Positions 21,930 to 32,470 of a DNA stretch of 64,000 bases are shown here, in pieces. The stretch spans positions 98,518,001 to 98,582,000 of the forward strand of contig NC_084468.1 of the NCBI RefSeq assembly GCF_027409185.1, given 5' to 3'. The DNA comes from Cynocephalus volans (lineage: Eukaryota; Chordata; Mammalia; Dermoptera; Cynocephalidae). The translations under genes were made by a program, and so were the position numbers. Each line of letters starts with the position of its first letter. The stretch's first letter is position 1. The notes beneath the pieces are model-generated. The model was not told the origin of the DNA, did no database searches, and worked only from the letters and a program-made list of their open reading frames with translations.

Positions 21930-22265
21930 ACATACAGTACTCATGGAACTATGGTATATTGGGAAAACAAACTAAATAGAATGTGATGATTTTGATAATG
22001 GAGGTAGGATCTAATGCTGGGAAATTCAGCCAAGGCCTCAAAGAGAAGCTGGTGCTTGAAGGAAGAGTCTCATCACAACATGATTGAGATGGGACAGGAA
22101 TTCTAAAATTCTAGGCAGAGAAAACAGGAGGTGCAAAGGCATGGAAATAGAAAGCATATTACCTTTTAGGGAGTTCTCAGAAGTTCTGAATGGCTGGAGC
22201 GCAGTGTTTGGGGAGGTCACAGAAGATGAGACAGGTGAATCAGTCAACCGTAGGATCATAAGGAG
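21930..22265 (-). mobile_element. LINE-2 fragment, antisense
   Basis: 'gggaaattcagccaaggcctc', 'tgcttgaaggaagagtc' and 'aggaggtgcaaaggcatgg' reproduce the antisense L2 3' series (the gene-like words about 'aaaggcatgg' are part of L2). Confidence 0.6.
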
Positions 22266-22309
22266 CTGTGTTTATTATCATTTATGATAATGACTCATTC
22301 CTGGTTTTC

Positions 22310-22880
22310 CTACTAGTGTTTCCGTTCAGTGTTCTTTATTATTCTCCTCTCTCACTTCCTCTTCCTTCACTTGCAATTTAGGTTTTAGTGTCTTTCAGGG
22401 TTGTGCTTTCCATCTTTGATTTTCCCCTTATATATTTATACTTCTTCCCAGACCAATCATCCACTCCTGTAGCTTCCATTACCACCATATGCCGATGTCT
22501 CTTCAGTCAGTATCTTAAGTGCTTACCCCTCTCTTGTACTTTCATCTGACTTCCATAATCCACCTATTTATCCTGCAGTTCCTTCAAACTTAACATGTCT
22601 AAACAGATCTCTCTATTTGGTCCCCATCCCCAAGTGCTGTCCTCTCCGTTCCCTGTCTTGGGTGATACCATCACAACTGGTCAGTCATCTGATCAGGAAA
22701 CCTTGAACTGTTTTTGGTTCCTTTTATTCTTGTTCTTTCCTCTTCTCCAATCTCACTTTTACTGTCCAAGTTCAGGCCCACGTTGCAAATTATTATGTTT
22801 CTTAATCAGTCTCACTCTGCAGTCTTTCCCTTTTACAACCAACACATCTGATCATGTCACTTCCTAATGGAATCAGTTGT
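22310..22880 (+). mobile_element. LINE-2 fragment, sense
   Basis: This pyrimidine-rich strand contains L2 ORF2 and 3' landmarks such as 'aacttaacatgtctaaacag', 'aagttcaggcccacgttgc' and 'acacatctgatcatgtcac'. The 90-codon open frame at 22595-22867 lies inside it and is not a gene. Confidence 0.65.
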
Positions 22881-22914
22881 ATATTTCCCTAATTGCTATA
22901 TTATGACATGTCGA

Positions 22915-22992
22915 GAATAGAAAACATATCTGTACACCCAGTCCTAACATATTGGCTGATATGTAACAGGTGCTCAGTAAATAGTTAATCTT
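22915..22992 (+). mobile_element. L2-type 3' tail, sense
   Basis: 'aacaggtgctcagtaaatag' preceded by 'tcctaacatattggctgat' is the familiar L2 3' terminus. Confidence 0.5.
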
Positions 22993-23049
22993 TTAAAATT
23001 GAAATTAAAGTCTCGTATGTGGACTAGACAGAAAAAAATAGTTTGGTTT

Positions 23050-23112
23050 TATAAATAGAGTTTATAAATAGAGTTTACTTTTAATAATTAAGGTATTTCA
23101 ATTAAGGTATTT
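23050..23112. repeat. two adjacent short tandem duplications
   Basis: A 'ttataaatagag' unit is present twice in direct succession, followed 10-15 bp later by 'aattaaggtattt' twice. These look like independent micro-duplications. Confidence 0.8.
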
Positions 23113-24390
23113 ACTATGTAATGCATAAGTCAAATATCTGTTGCCTAGAGATCGTACTGGCAAATGGAAAAGATCATGCACTGAAAAAGAACTTACATTT
23201 GGCTGTGACTGTTAGAGGAGGTACCAAGGATACAATGGCTCAGAAGTTTTGCCTAGCTTTTGTTTTTCTGAAGAGTGCTATGGTATTATCTCAGTATTTA
23301 GGAAAATTCCCCACTCTTCCCCCACCAGCATCCACTGACTCCTTTTATTCTTTTCTTGCTATAGGGAAAATAGAATCTCTGATTCTCCAAGGCTCAGAAG
23401 CCCATGCTCCCAGGCCACTCTCAGGTTTGGGTATGTGAGAGGTAGGAGGGAGGAAGGATGCGGAGGGAACAGTGAGACAGAGGATGGAGAACTCCTCTGT
23501 GCTTCTTAGAACAGGGGCTTCCATTGTGTGACGTTAACAGAGACTCGGGCTTGGCTACCCTGAAGAAGGCAGTGTCCCTGTACACCTGGAAAAAGGGTAT
23601 GAGCTTCCAGACTGGAGTGTGGAAGAAATGGAAAGTAGGGGAAATAATTCTAAAGCTATTACTCTTTTTCAAAGGAGAAGATAACAATGATGTTGTGAAT
23701 CCTGAAATGAAAGTGTCAGGATTTATTGTGTCTGGCTAGCAACTCACATGCAGGTGTGATGGAAATGGCATTGGGAGAATAGGAGAGATATCAAAAGCAA
23801 GTTATTGTTTGAGTGAGTCACCTGGGATCACACGAATATAAACTCATGGCATCTAGAATGATCTCTAAAAGTGAGTTTCTCCTAGAATAAAAATAAAAGG
23901 GTCAGAGAAGGAATTTGCATATCTCAAATGCATCATTGGATTTCATTTGTTATCCTTCTCAAATTTAATAGGAAAAAATTTAATCTCATAAAAGGGTTTA
24001 TTTTATTAACTTTTATTAAATATCCACAGATTTCTGGCTCCACAGTCACATTATTTGAGCCATGTCTAAACAGCTATCAGCATTGGTATGTTCTAACTTG
24101 CTTCGAGGTCTTCAGGGGCAGCTCCAGCAAAGATTATGAAATAGTTACAATTTATCTTGTGTTTATATCTTCAACTCTTTTTTAACTCATCCCTACCTTT
24201 GGCCCCCAAAACATATGAATTTGGAACACCTAACAGTATCTCTTTGTCTCTGTCTCTTTCTCTCTCTCTGCAAATGATGAAGTTGCAGTCCAGAATCACA
24301 GCTATTTAATTGAAGATTCTGCCTGAAACACACACATGCACACACACCCACATATACAATTGCTCACACATGTGTGCACATACACACAGA
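23113..24390. other. unassigned sequence
   Basis: No repeat family is recognised in most of it. The 105-codon plus frame at 23121-23438 has no recognisable domain and is matched by an open minus strand. CT- and CA-rich simple sequence lies at 24240-24390. Confidence 0.3.
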
Positions 24391-24394
24391 TTTC

Positions 24395-24930
24395 CATTAA
24401 TTGTGGCTTAAACCATAAGGGCACTTACTGTTTACCTAACAAGAAGCCCAGAAGTTGTTAGTCCCAGGATTGTTAGTTCAGTGGCTCAGTGATGTCATCA
24501 GTAATTGAAGCTTCTCTGATTTTTCTACTTTGCCATCATCAGGTGATAGCAGTCATCCCTTTTGGTCACAAGATGGCTGCCACCATTCCAAGCATTATGT
24601 GTTCATGCGATGGTGTCTAAAGTAGAAAGCAGAGTTAGGAGGAAGGTGTCAGGTGGTGCTGAAAGTCTTTCTCTGTTCAGTCTCTTTCTTATCAGGGAGA
24701 TAAATTTTTCCTAGAAGCCATCCTGCAAGTACCTTCTTTTATCTTATTGTTGGAACTGAGTCATGTGTCTACCCCTAGAAAAATCCCTAGCAATGAAGAA
24801 CAGGATGCCATTATGTTGAGGCTGGGTTCATTGTCATCCAACCAAAATTGGGTTTTGTTGGGGAAAAGAAGGGTGTTAGTTAGCCAATCAACAACATCTC
24901 CTACACCTAAACAAGTAGGACTCAATTGAA
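24395..24930 (-). mobile_element. old interspersed repeat, LTR-like, subfamily not assigned
   Basis: It begins 'aattgtggcttaaaccataa' and includes 'ggtcacaagatggctgccac' and 'atcagggagataaatttttcc', strings I associate with a common mammalian LTR-type repeat in this orientation. No internal coding region. Confidence 0.4.
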
Positions 24931-25469
24931 TTTTAAATCTCACAAACCTGAATTAATTTACTAAAGACTAAATCTTATGTTCAGTTAATCTAGCTCAATG
25001 AAAGGAAAAGTAGTTTTCATGTTCTTTTTTCATTTGGCTGTCTCTAGAAGAGCTTGGTATAAACTTTGTGGCTAATATTTCCATGGAGATCCAAAGCATC
25101 ATCATCTAAGAGCATTCCTTTATAAACCTAACAGCAAAGGACACAGTTGGGTGATGATCACAGGAACAAACAAATACGGTCCTTGATAATTGCTAATAAT
25201 GTGTTTTGAAAGAATTTATTCTTCAGTTTATGTGATGTATGTATTGCATTATTAAAATTATATCTGGGGTTAAATTTTAAAATATGATTAATAGAGACAA
25301 AGGTTTCAATTTTAGACCCTAAAACTTCTAAGGGAATCTGTTAGAGGTGGTCTATATAAAGATCCCCACAATAACTATTCTCTTTAAAAAGTAACTATTC
25401 TCTTATCTTTTTATTTATTTCATTTTGTTATTTTTCAAAATTTATTTATTTATTATTATTATTATTTTC

Positions 25470-26880
25470 CACATTCTAAGATGTTGTTGTGGAGCCACTG
25501 GGGGGTAGGGGAGAGGGGAAGAGGGAAGGGGATACTGTTGGAGAAAGAGGAAGCGGGGGTGTGATCAAGGCCCATGGAACACAACCCGGGGGCTTCTGGC
25601 AGCTGCTCAGTTGTGGCTGGGTTGGATGTGGATGTTGCGGTGGCATGGCTGAGGACCTTGGCAGCCCCCACCCCAGCTTGGGAGGCTGGGGGACTTCTGG
25701 TCCTTCTAGGTTTCATAGGTGTTCTTTAGTGGTGTTAGACCTTTACTGGTTAATATCAGAACTTTGTCTCTGACCTGTGGGTTTTTTGATTTTTCTTTCA
25801 GTTCTTTTTTTTTTTTTTTGTCTTTTTGTGACCGGTAAGGGGATCGCAACCCTTGGTGTGGTTTCGCCTGCACCACGCTCACTCGCACTGGCCATTCCTA
25901 AATAGGATCCGAACCCGCGGCGGAGCGTCGCTGCGCTCCCAAGCGCTGCACTCTCCCGAGTGCGCCATGGTGCCAGCCCCTTCTTTCAGTTCTGTGTTGG
26001 ATTGTTTGCTGTTCCCACCACTAAACTCTACACTGGAATTAATTTGTTGTCCTTTGCTTACTTCTAAAATGGGGGAACTTCCTGTGGGGACCAGCACTTG
26101 AGCCCTGTGGTTGAGCTAAATTGCTGCTTTGCTGCTGATTCTCAAGGCAAGGCTTTTTGTTCAGCTTAAGTTTTAACTGTTGACCTTGTAAGCACTTACA
26201 GGTCTTGTGAAGTCTAATATGCCTGGGTTGTATGGAAACTCTGATCTGGGCCTGAATCTTTTCAGTAAACAGCACTCCCTGCAGTTCTATATTCCTAACC
26301 AGTCTCCACTGAGTGGGCCTATGCTGACTGGAGGACAGATCAGCTGTCCATGCTATGTCCCAATATTCGCCCAGTGGGCCCATCTCCCTGACCACCCGCA
26401 CAGCAAAAACTTCCCGTGGGACGGGCCATGCACTGCTCTCTTGTGATGACTCACCAGCCTCTGAGTGGCTCCTTTTTTCAGTTGTCTGTGGCTCCTACTT
26501 GTGGCTCCTATGTGGTCTATGGGAACCCTGTTAGTGGTCTTGCTAGCCTGGGGTCCACCAAGGGCCTCTTCTCCCTGCAGCCTCCAAACAATTTCATAGG
26601 AAGGGCACAGCTGTGACTTTTGCCAGCTCTTTCTCCATGTGCTCACCAGGGCCAGCCTTGAAATGGCAGGGGCTCAAAACAGCTGGAGCAGTCCTTTCTT
26701 TCTCTCATCATGGCTTCTCCCACCTTCATGAACTCCGTAGGTCTCTCCTCCTCTTCCCCTGAGTTCTAGTGGCCCCAGCTTGGCAGTTCGTTGCTTTTTA
26801 ATAGTTGTAAATTGGTCAATTGTGGGAGAGAGGGATGCTGGGGACAGTCTATTATGCCATCTCGATTGGAAGTCTCATCT
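25470..26880 (-). mobile_element. probable LINE-1 5'UTR block, antisense, split by a SINE
   Basis: This 1.4 kb block is much richer in GC than its surroundings and lacks ORF2 landmarks. Its right end reads 'tattatgccatctcgattgg', whose reverse complement resembles the starting bases of an L1 5'UTR (the '...gatggcataatag' type). A young SINE splits it at 25806-25980. If correct, it is the detached promoter end of an L1 pointing left. An unknown LTR is the alternative. Open frames inside (for example 26353-26646 minus) show no domain. Confidence 0.4.
25806..25980 (-). mobile_element. young dimeric tRNA-derived SINE (CYN-like), minus strand
   Basis: Perfect 13-bp TSDs ttctttcagttct lie at 25793-25805 and 25981-25993. 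It has a T-run, the second-unit end 'gaccggtaaggggatcgc', a variant core 'cctaaatagg' (25897-25906) and the head at the right. Confidence 0.9.
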
Positions 26881-26929
26881 TTTTAATTTGGATAGTTATG
26901 TTAATATAGAAGAAATCTTTAAGATGTAA

Positions 26930-27080
26930 TATTATTGGTTCATTCACCAAATTTTTTTTGGATGCCTAATATGTCAGGCAGTGTTAAAAGTTTTGGAAAT
27001 ACAACAGTGATAAAAGCAAAGTCCTGGCTCTCATGGAGCTTACATTCTAGTACAGGGGGAAGAAAGACATAAAAATGCAG
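26930..27080 (-). mobile_element. LINE-2 3' end, antisense, left part
   Basis: 'ggttcattcaccaaattttt', 'tatgtcaggcagtgttaaaag' and 'ctctcatggagcttacattc' form a well-preserved antisense L2 tail. The same L2 appears to continue at 27960 after an L1 insertion. Confidence 0.75.

Positions 27081-27119
<39 letters not shown>
27081..27119. repeat. (CA)n microsatellite
   Basis: A CA tract of nearly 40 bases at the junction of the L2 tail and the L1 insertion. Confidence 0.95.
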
Positions 27120-27959
27120 ACCTCACACCCATTAGAATGGCTACTATCAAAACAAAACAAAAACAGAAGACTACCAGTGTTAGTGAGAATGTGGAGAAAT
27201 TTGAACCCTTGTGCACCACTGATGGGAATGTAAAATGGTATAGCCGCTGTTGAAAACATTATGGAGGTTTCTCAAAAATTAAGACTAGAACTACTGTACG
27301 ATCCAGCAATCTTACTTTTGGGTATATACACAAAAGAATTAAAAACATGGTCTCAAAGAGATAATTTTACACCTATGTTCATAGTGGCATTATAGCCAAA
27401 AGGTGGAAGCATATCAAATGTCCATTTATAGATGAGTGGATAAACAAATAGTGATTTATACATAAAATGGAATATTATTCAGCTTAAAAAAGAAAGAAGG
27501 GCTGGCTGGTTAGCTCAGTTGGTTAGAGCATGGTGCTGATAACACCAAGGTTCATGGTTCAATCCCTGTACCAGCCAGCTGCCAAAACAAAACAAAACAA
27601 AAAAATTCATATAAAAAGGAAAGAAATTCTGACACATGCTACAACATGAATGAAACTTAAAGACATCATACTAAATGAAATAAACCAGTCACAAAAAGAC
27701 AGATACTATGTGATTCCGCTTATATGAGGTCAAGATTCATAGAGACAGAAAGAAGAATGGTGCTTGCCAGAGGCTGGTGGAAGGGAAAATGTGGAGTTGT
27801 TATTTGATGGGTATAGAGTTTCAGTTTTGCAAGATGAAAAGAGTTCTTGGAGAGTGATTGCACAGCAATGTGAATATACTTAACTATACACATAAAATGG
27901 TTAAGATGAAAAGTTTTGTGTTATGTTAATTTACCACAATTTAAAAAAATAAATAAATG
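27120..27959 (+). mobile_element. LINE-1 3' end (L1M-type), sense, 5'-truncated
   Basis: L1 ORF2 C-terminal and 3'UTR words appear in order: 'acacccattagaatggctac', 'tgatgggaatgtaaaatgg', 'atccagcaatcttactttt', 'tggataaacaaatagtgatt', 'aatggaatattattcagctt', 'ttgccagaggctgg', ending 'aatttaccacaatttaaaaa'. The SINE at 27499-27605 interrupts it. It splits an antisense L2 (26930-27080 and 27960-28330). Stops and frameshifts abound. Confidence 0.85.
27499..27605 (+). mobile_element. older tRNA-Ile-derived SINE (monomer), plus strand
   Basis: 'ggctggctggttagctcag' (A-box region), 'ttggttagagcatggtgctg', a 'gataa' anticodon-loop segment and 'ggttcaatccctgtaccagcc' (B-box region) reproduce a whole tRNA-Ile with a 'gccaaaacaaaac' tail. 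It inserted into the L1. The flanking 'aaaaaagaaaga'-like repeats are imperfect. Confidence 0.85.
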
Positions 27960-28330
27960 TTTTAAATGTCAGGTAGGGAGCTATGGAGAAGATAAGATAA
28001 GGTAGATGTACAGAGCACACAGAGTGTGCTGGAGAGATTGCTACCTTATATTTGATGGTCAGAGAACACCTCACTGATGAGTCACAGTCAAGCAGAAGAC
28101 TGATATGAAGGAGGAAGCACACATCTGGAGGAAGAGCATTTTAGGCAGATGTTAAAGCAAATGCAAATGGTAACAGGTGGACCAGTTTGGTGTATTCTAG
28201 GAATAAGGAGAAAACCAGTTGTAGCTCAAGCCAGAGTAGGCCAGAAGGAGAGGGGAAGAACAGAGTCTCGGAGAGGTGGGGGTGGACAGATTGTATTGCA
28301 AGTTATGACTGAGTATGTATAATTGCATCC
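27960..28330 (-). mobile_element. LINE-2 fragment, antisense, right part of the split copy
   Basis: 'agggagctatggagaagat', 'gaacacctcactgatgagtc', 'ctggaggaagagcatttta', 'ggcagatgttaaagc' continue the antisense L2 begun at 26930. Confidence 0.7.
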
Positions 28331-28793
28331 TGTTATGAATAAAATGTGGGTCTTATATTTCTCTGTAATTGTAGACATAGTGTCTGTTTGAAAACTGATG
28401 CTTATATTTACTTGCCTCACGTATATTTTCAGTCTTGGTACCTCTACATAGTTAATAGATGAACGTTTGTATTGGAGTATACAGTCCCTAAACTATATTC
28501 AGTATGATTCTTCCTTCAACCCCAATCTTGCCATTTTTCTAAAGGAATAGATTTCCAAAATTTTCGAGTTACAGAATGAACACTGTGTTCATATCTTCAG
28601 AACCAGAAATTAAGCTTATTTTAAGAATTCTATTATTGCAAAAGTTAATTTAAAAGTACAGAAATCAAAATAAGACCTTGATTTTAGAATTATGTAGAAT
28701 TAAGTGGAAAATATATAAGTTGGGGGTTTTGAGTGTTTATAAATACCTAGCTATAGCTTACTATAAACTTTATATATAAAAGTAAATAATACA

Positions 28794-28899
28794 GGGCTGG
28801 CTGGTTAGTTCAGTTGGTTAGAGCACAGCCTTGTAACACCAAGGTCAAGGGTTTGGATCCTCATACCGGCCAGCCAATACACAATAAATAAATCAGATA
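28794..28899 (+). mobile_element. tRNA-Ile-derived SINE (monomer), plus strand
   Basis: TSDs aaataataca lie at 28784-28793 and 28900-28909. Head 'ggctggctggttagttcag', 'cagccttgtaacacc' in the anticodon arm, B-box 'gggtttggatcc', then 'ataccggccagcc' and a short tail. Confidence 0.88.
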
Positions 28900-29059
28900 A
28901 AATAATACATACATGATTCAGAAAGTAGCTGTAGTATGCAGTTTAGATATTTATTGCTAAAGTGCTATATGTTGTTAAATCTAAATTTTTACATGGAACT
29001 GAATAAACAAAACAAAACAAAAAACTCTCTTAATTATGGCATGAGGTGTAATACTGAAG

Positions 29060-29250
29060 AAAACATAAGCTTTAGCCTGAAGAGAGCAGGTTCAAATACA
29101 TCTTATATTATTTACTAGATGTGTAGCCTTTGGAAAGTTATAAATCCTCTCTGAGACTAGGTTTCATCATGTGAAAATATCTGGTTGCTGTAAGTATTAA
29201 CTGAGATATTGAAAAGAAAGCACATGGTATACATCCAATTGATTGTCATG
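29060..29250 (+). mobile_element. MIR SINE, sense
   Basis: 'tttactagatgtgtagcctt', 'ggaaagttataaatcctctct' and 'gtaagtattaactgagat' match the MIR core order. Confidence 0.6.
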
Positions 29251-29289
29251 AAATCATACATTAAATAAACAACATAATGTTACACATCA

Positions 29290-31710
29290 AGGAACCAAAA
29301 AAGAAAAATAAACTAAGCCCAAAGGTAGTAGAAGGAACAAAGTAATAAAAAGTATAGAAAAATAAATGAGTAGAAAAACAGTAGAAAAGATAAATGAAAC
29401 TAAGAGTTGTTTTTTTGAAAAGATAAACAAAATCAACAAAACTCTAGTTAGACTAATTAAGAAAAAAAGAGAGAAGACTCAAATAAATTAAAAAGAAAGA
29501 GATGGCATTACAGCTGATACCACAGAAATATAAAGGATCATAAGAAACTACTATGAACAATTACTTATATGCCAACAAGTTGAATAATCTAGAAGAAATG
29601 AATAAATGTCCAGATAAACACAACATATCAGGACTGAATCATGAAGAAATAGAAAAGCTGAACAGACCAATTACAAGTAATTAGATTGAATCAGTAATAA
29701 AAAAAAAAACTCCCATAAAAAATCTCAGGGTCTGATAGCTTCACTGCTGAATTCTACCAAACATTTAAAGAAGAACTAATACAAATCCTTTTCAAACTCT
29801 TCCAAAAAATTGAAGAGGAGGAATACTTTCAAACTCATTTTATGAGGCCGACATTACTCTGATACCAAAGCCAAACAATGACACTATAAGAAAACTACAA
29901 GCCAATATCCCTGATGAACATAGATGCAAAAATCCTCAGGAAAATATTAGCAAACTAAATTCAACAGCATATTAAAAGGATCATTCAGGGCTGAGCCCGT
30001 GGCGCACTCGGTAGCGTGCTGCGCTAGCAGCGCGGCGACGCTCCCGCCGCCGCAGGTTCAGATCCTATATAAGGATGAGCGGTGCACTCCCTGGCTGAGC
30101 ACCGGTCACGGAAAAAAAAAAAAAAAAAAAAAAAAGGATCATTCAGCATGATCAAATGGGATTTATCCCAGGGAGGCAAGGATGGATCACCTATGTAAAT
30201 CAATAAATGTGATACACCATATTCACAGAATAAAAGACAAAAAACAAGTGATCATCACAATGGATGCAAAAAAAGCATTTGACAAAATTCAACATACACA
30301 TAGTCCAGTGGAACAGAACAGAGAGCCCAGAAATAAATCTATGCATTTATAGTCAATTGATTTTTGACAAAGATGCCAAGAACACTCAGAAGGAAAGGAC
30401 AGTCTTTTCAGTAAGTAGTGTTGAGAAAACTGGATATCCACATGCAGAAGAATGAAACTGGACCCTTATCTCACTTCATATACCAAAATCAGCCCCAAAA
30501 GGATTAGGTTTAAATGTATGACCTGAAATTCTAAGTATGAGAAGAAAATAGAAAGCTCTATGACATTGCTTTGGGCAATGATTTTTTGGATATGACCCCA
30601 AAAGCACAAACAACAAAAGCAAAAATAGGCAACCGGGATTACATCAAACTAAAAAGCTTCTGCATAACAAAAGAAACAATCAACAGAGTAAAGAGACAAC
30701 CTATGGAATGGAAAAAATATTTGCAAACCATACACCTGGTAAAGGTTAATATCCAAAATATGTAAGAAACTCAAACTATGCAATAGCAGGAAAACAAACA
30801 ACCCAATTAAAAAATGAGCAAAAGACATGAATAGATGTTTCTCTAAAGGAGACATAGAAATAGCCCACAGGTATAGGAAAAAATGCTCAGTATCACTAAT
30901 CATCAAGAAAATGCAAATTTGGCTATTATCAAAAAGATGAAAGATAAAAATTGGTGAGGATGTGGAGAAAAGGGAAGCCTTGAACAATTTTGGTGGGAAT
31001 GTAAATTAGTATGGCCATTACAGAAGACAGTATGGAAGTTCCTCAAAAAATTAAAAATAAACTACCATATGATCCAGCAATCCCACTACTGGGTATACAT
31101 CCAAAAGAAATGAAATTGATATATTGAAATATCTGCACTCACATGTTCATTGCAATATTATTCACAATAGCCAAGATGTGGAATCAAATGTCCATCAACA
31201 AATGAATAGATAAAATGTGGCATGTATATACAATGGAATACTATTCAGCTTTTAAAAAGAAGGAAATCCTATCATTTGTGACAACGTGGATGAGCCTAGA
31301 GGACATAATGTTATATAAAATATGCCAGGCACAGAAAGACAAATACCACATGATCTCACTTGTATGTGAAATCTAAAAAAGTCAACCTCATAGAAGCAAT
31401 GAATGGAATGGTAGTTACCAGGGACTGGAGAGATATTGGCCAAAAAACATAAAATATCAGTTAGACAGAAGGAATAATTTCAAGAGATCTACCGTATATC
31501 ATGGTGAATAAGGTTAGTAACACTAATGAATATTTGAAAATTGCTACGAGTAGATTTTAACTGTTATCACCACAAAAAAAGAGATAAGTATGTGAAGTAA
31601 TGGATATATTAATTAGCTTTATTTAGCCATTCCAAAATGTATACATATGTCAAAAAATCATATTTTATACCATAAATATATATACTTTTTGTCAATTAAA
31701 AAATAGAAAC
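29290..31710 (+). mobile_element. LINE-1 copy, sense, about 2.4 kb, degraded
   Basis: This is a 5'-truncated L1 holding ORF2 from the reverse-transcriptase region onward. Landmarks in order: 'gattgaatcagtaataaaaa', 'gcttcactgctgaattctac', 'tccctgatgaacatagatgc', 'gatttatcccagggaggc', 'atggatgcaaaaaaagcatt', then after an internal deletion near 30295, 'gtggaacagaacagagagcc', 'ttgggcaatgattttttgga', 'tacatcaaactaaaaagctt', 'atgatccagcaatcccact', 'caatggaatactattcagc', and a 3' end near 'taccataaatatatatac'. Multiple stops and frameshifts show it is dead. A young SINE is nested at 29988-30133. Confidence 0.88.
29988..30133 (+). mobile_element. young tRNA-derived SINE (CYN-like) nested in the L1
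   Basis: TSDs aaggatcattca lie at 29976-29987 and 30134-30145. Head 'ggctgagcccgtggcgcac', GC-rich middle, 'cctatataagg' and 'tggctgagcaccggtcacgg', then an A-tail of about 25. Confidence 0.9.
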
Positions 31711-32275
31711 TTCAAAAAAATAAATTATAAATTATATTAATAATGTCATCCAAATGGAAATTATTCATGCATTTATAGTGGCTCTAGTCTTCATCCTAGA
31801 GGGGATTAAGGGTGGAAATCTGATTAGAAGAAGCAGAAGCATCAGGGAAATGTTTTGCCACTGCATTTGCATAGCAAACATACTGTTTTAGTTAGGTTGT
31901 ATGTTTATTTAGAGCCTCTTGGGGAGAAGAGTATCCTTGGGCACCACCATAAATTTAGTATTCTGAAAATTACAGTGTATTCGAACATTCCAAAATCAGA
32001 GAAAATGCTGTGATAAATATTATATGAGTATATATAGTAACTAATATCTACATATTTTACATGTATCTAGCACTCACCAAATGCCAGGCAATTATATAAA
32101 TGCTTTACACGTAGTGGTGTACATGTACCAGCTCATGAGAGCTGATGGTTAAAATATCAGGAATTCTGTGAGCTGGTTGACCTCATGTTGGTGGCTTGAA
32201 ATCAGTTGGAAATTGGCAAATGCTACATAGTACCCTTATTCCCAAGTCAGTTATTAAACATTTACCAGTAGACCG
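31711..32275. other. unassigned sequence with an L2/MIR-like tail fragment
   Basis: Only 'ctagcactcaccaaatgcca' and 'ggcaattatataaatgctt' (32060-32110) suggest an antisense L2 or MIR tail. The rest is unassigned. Confidence 0.35.
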
Positions 32276-32279
32276 TTGT

Positions 32280-32470
32280 GTGTATCACTCATTTTACTCT
32301 CCCAATGACTCTATAAAACAGGTACCATTATTATTTCTGTTTTGCAGATGAGAAAACTGAGGCCATGAAAGTTAAGGACACTTGCCCATGATCACTCTGA
32401 TAAGAGGCATATGGCAGCAATTGTTAAATGCAGCAGTCAGCTTCTTAAGTTCATGGTCTTAAAACCTTTG
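32280..32470 (-). mobile_element. MIR SINE, antisense
   Basis: Strong antisense MIR: 'ataaaacaggtaccattatt', 'ttttgcagatgagaaaactg', 'aggacacttgcccatgatc', then 'gcagcagtcagcttcttaag'. Confidence 0.8.

Noticed and set aside
27499-27572. Functional tRNA-Ile gene
   Set aside because: Although the tRNA-like unit is good, it has an A-rich SINE tail, mismatches in the arms, and many sister copies in the window; it is a SINE.
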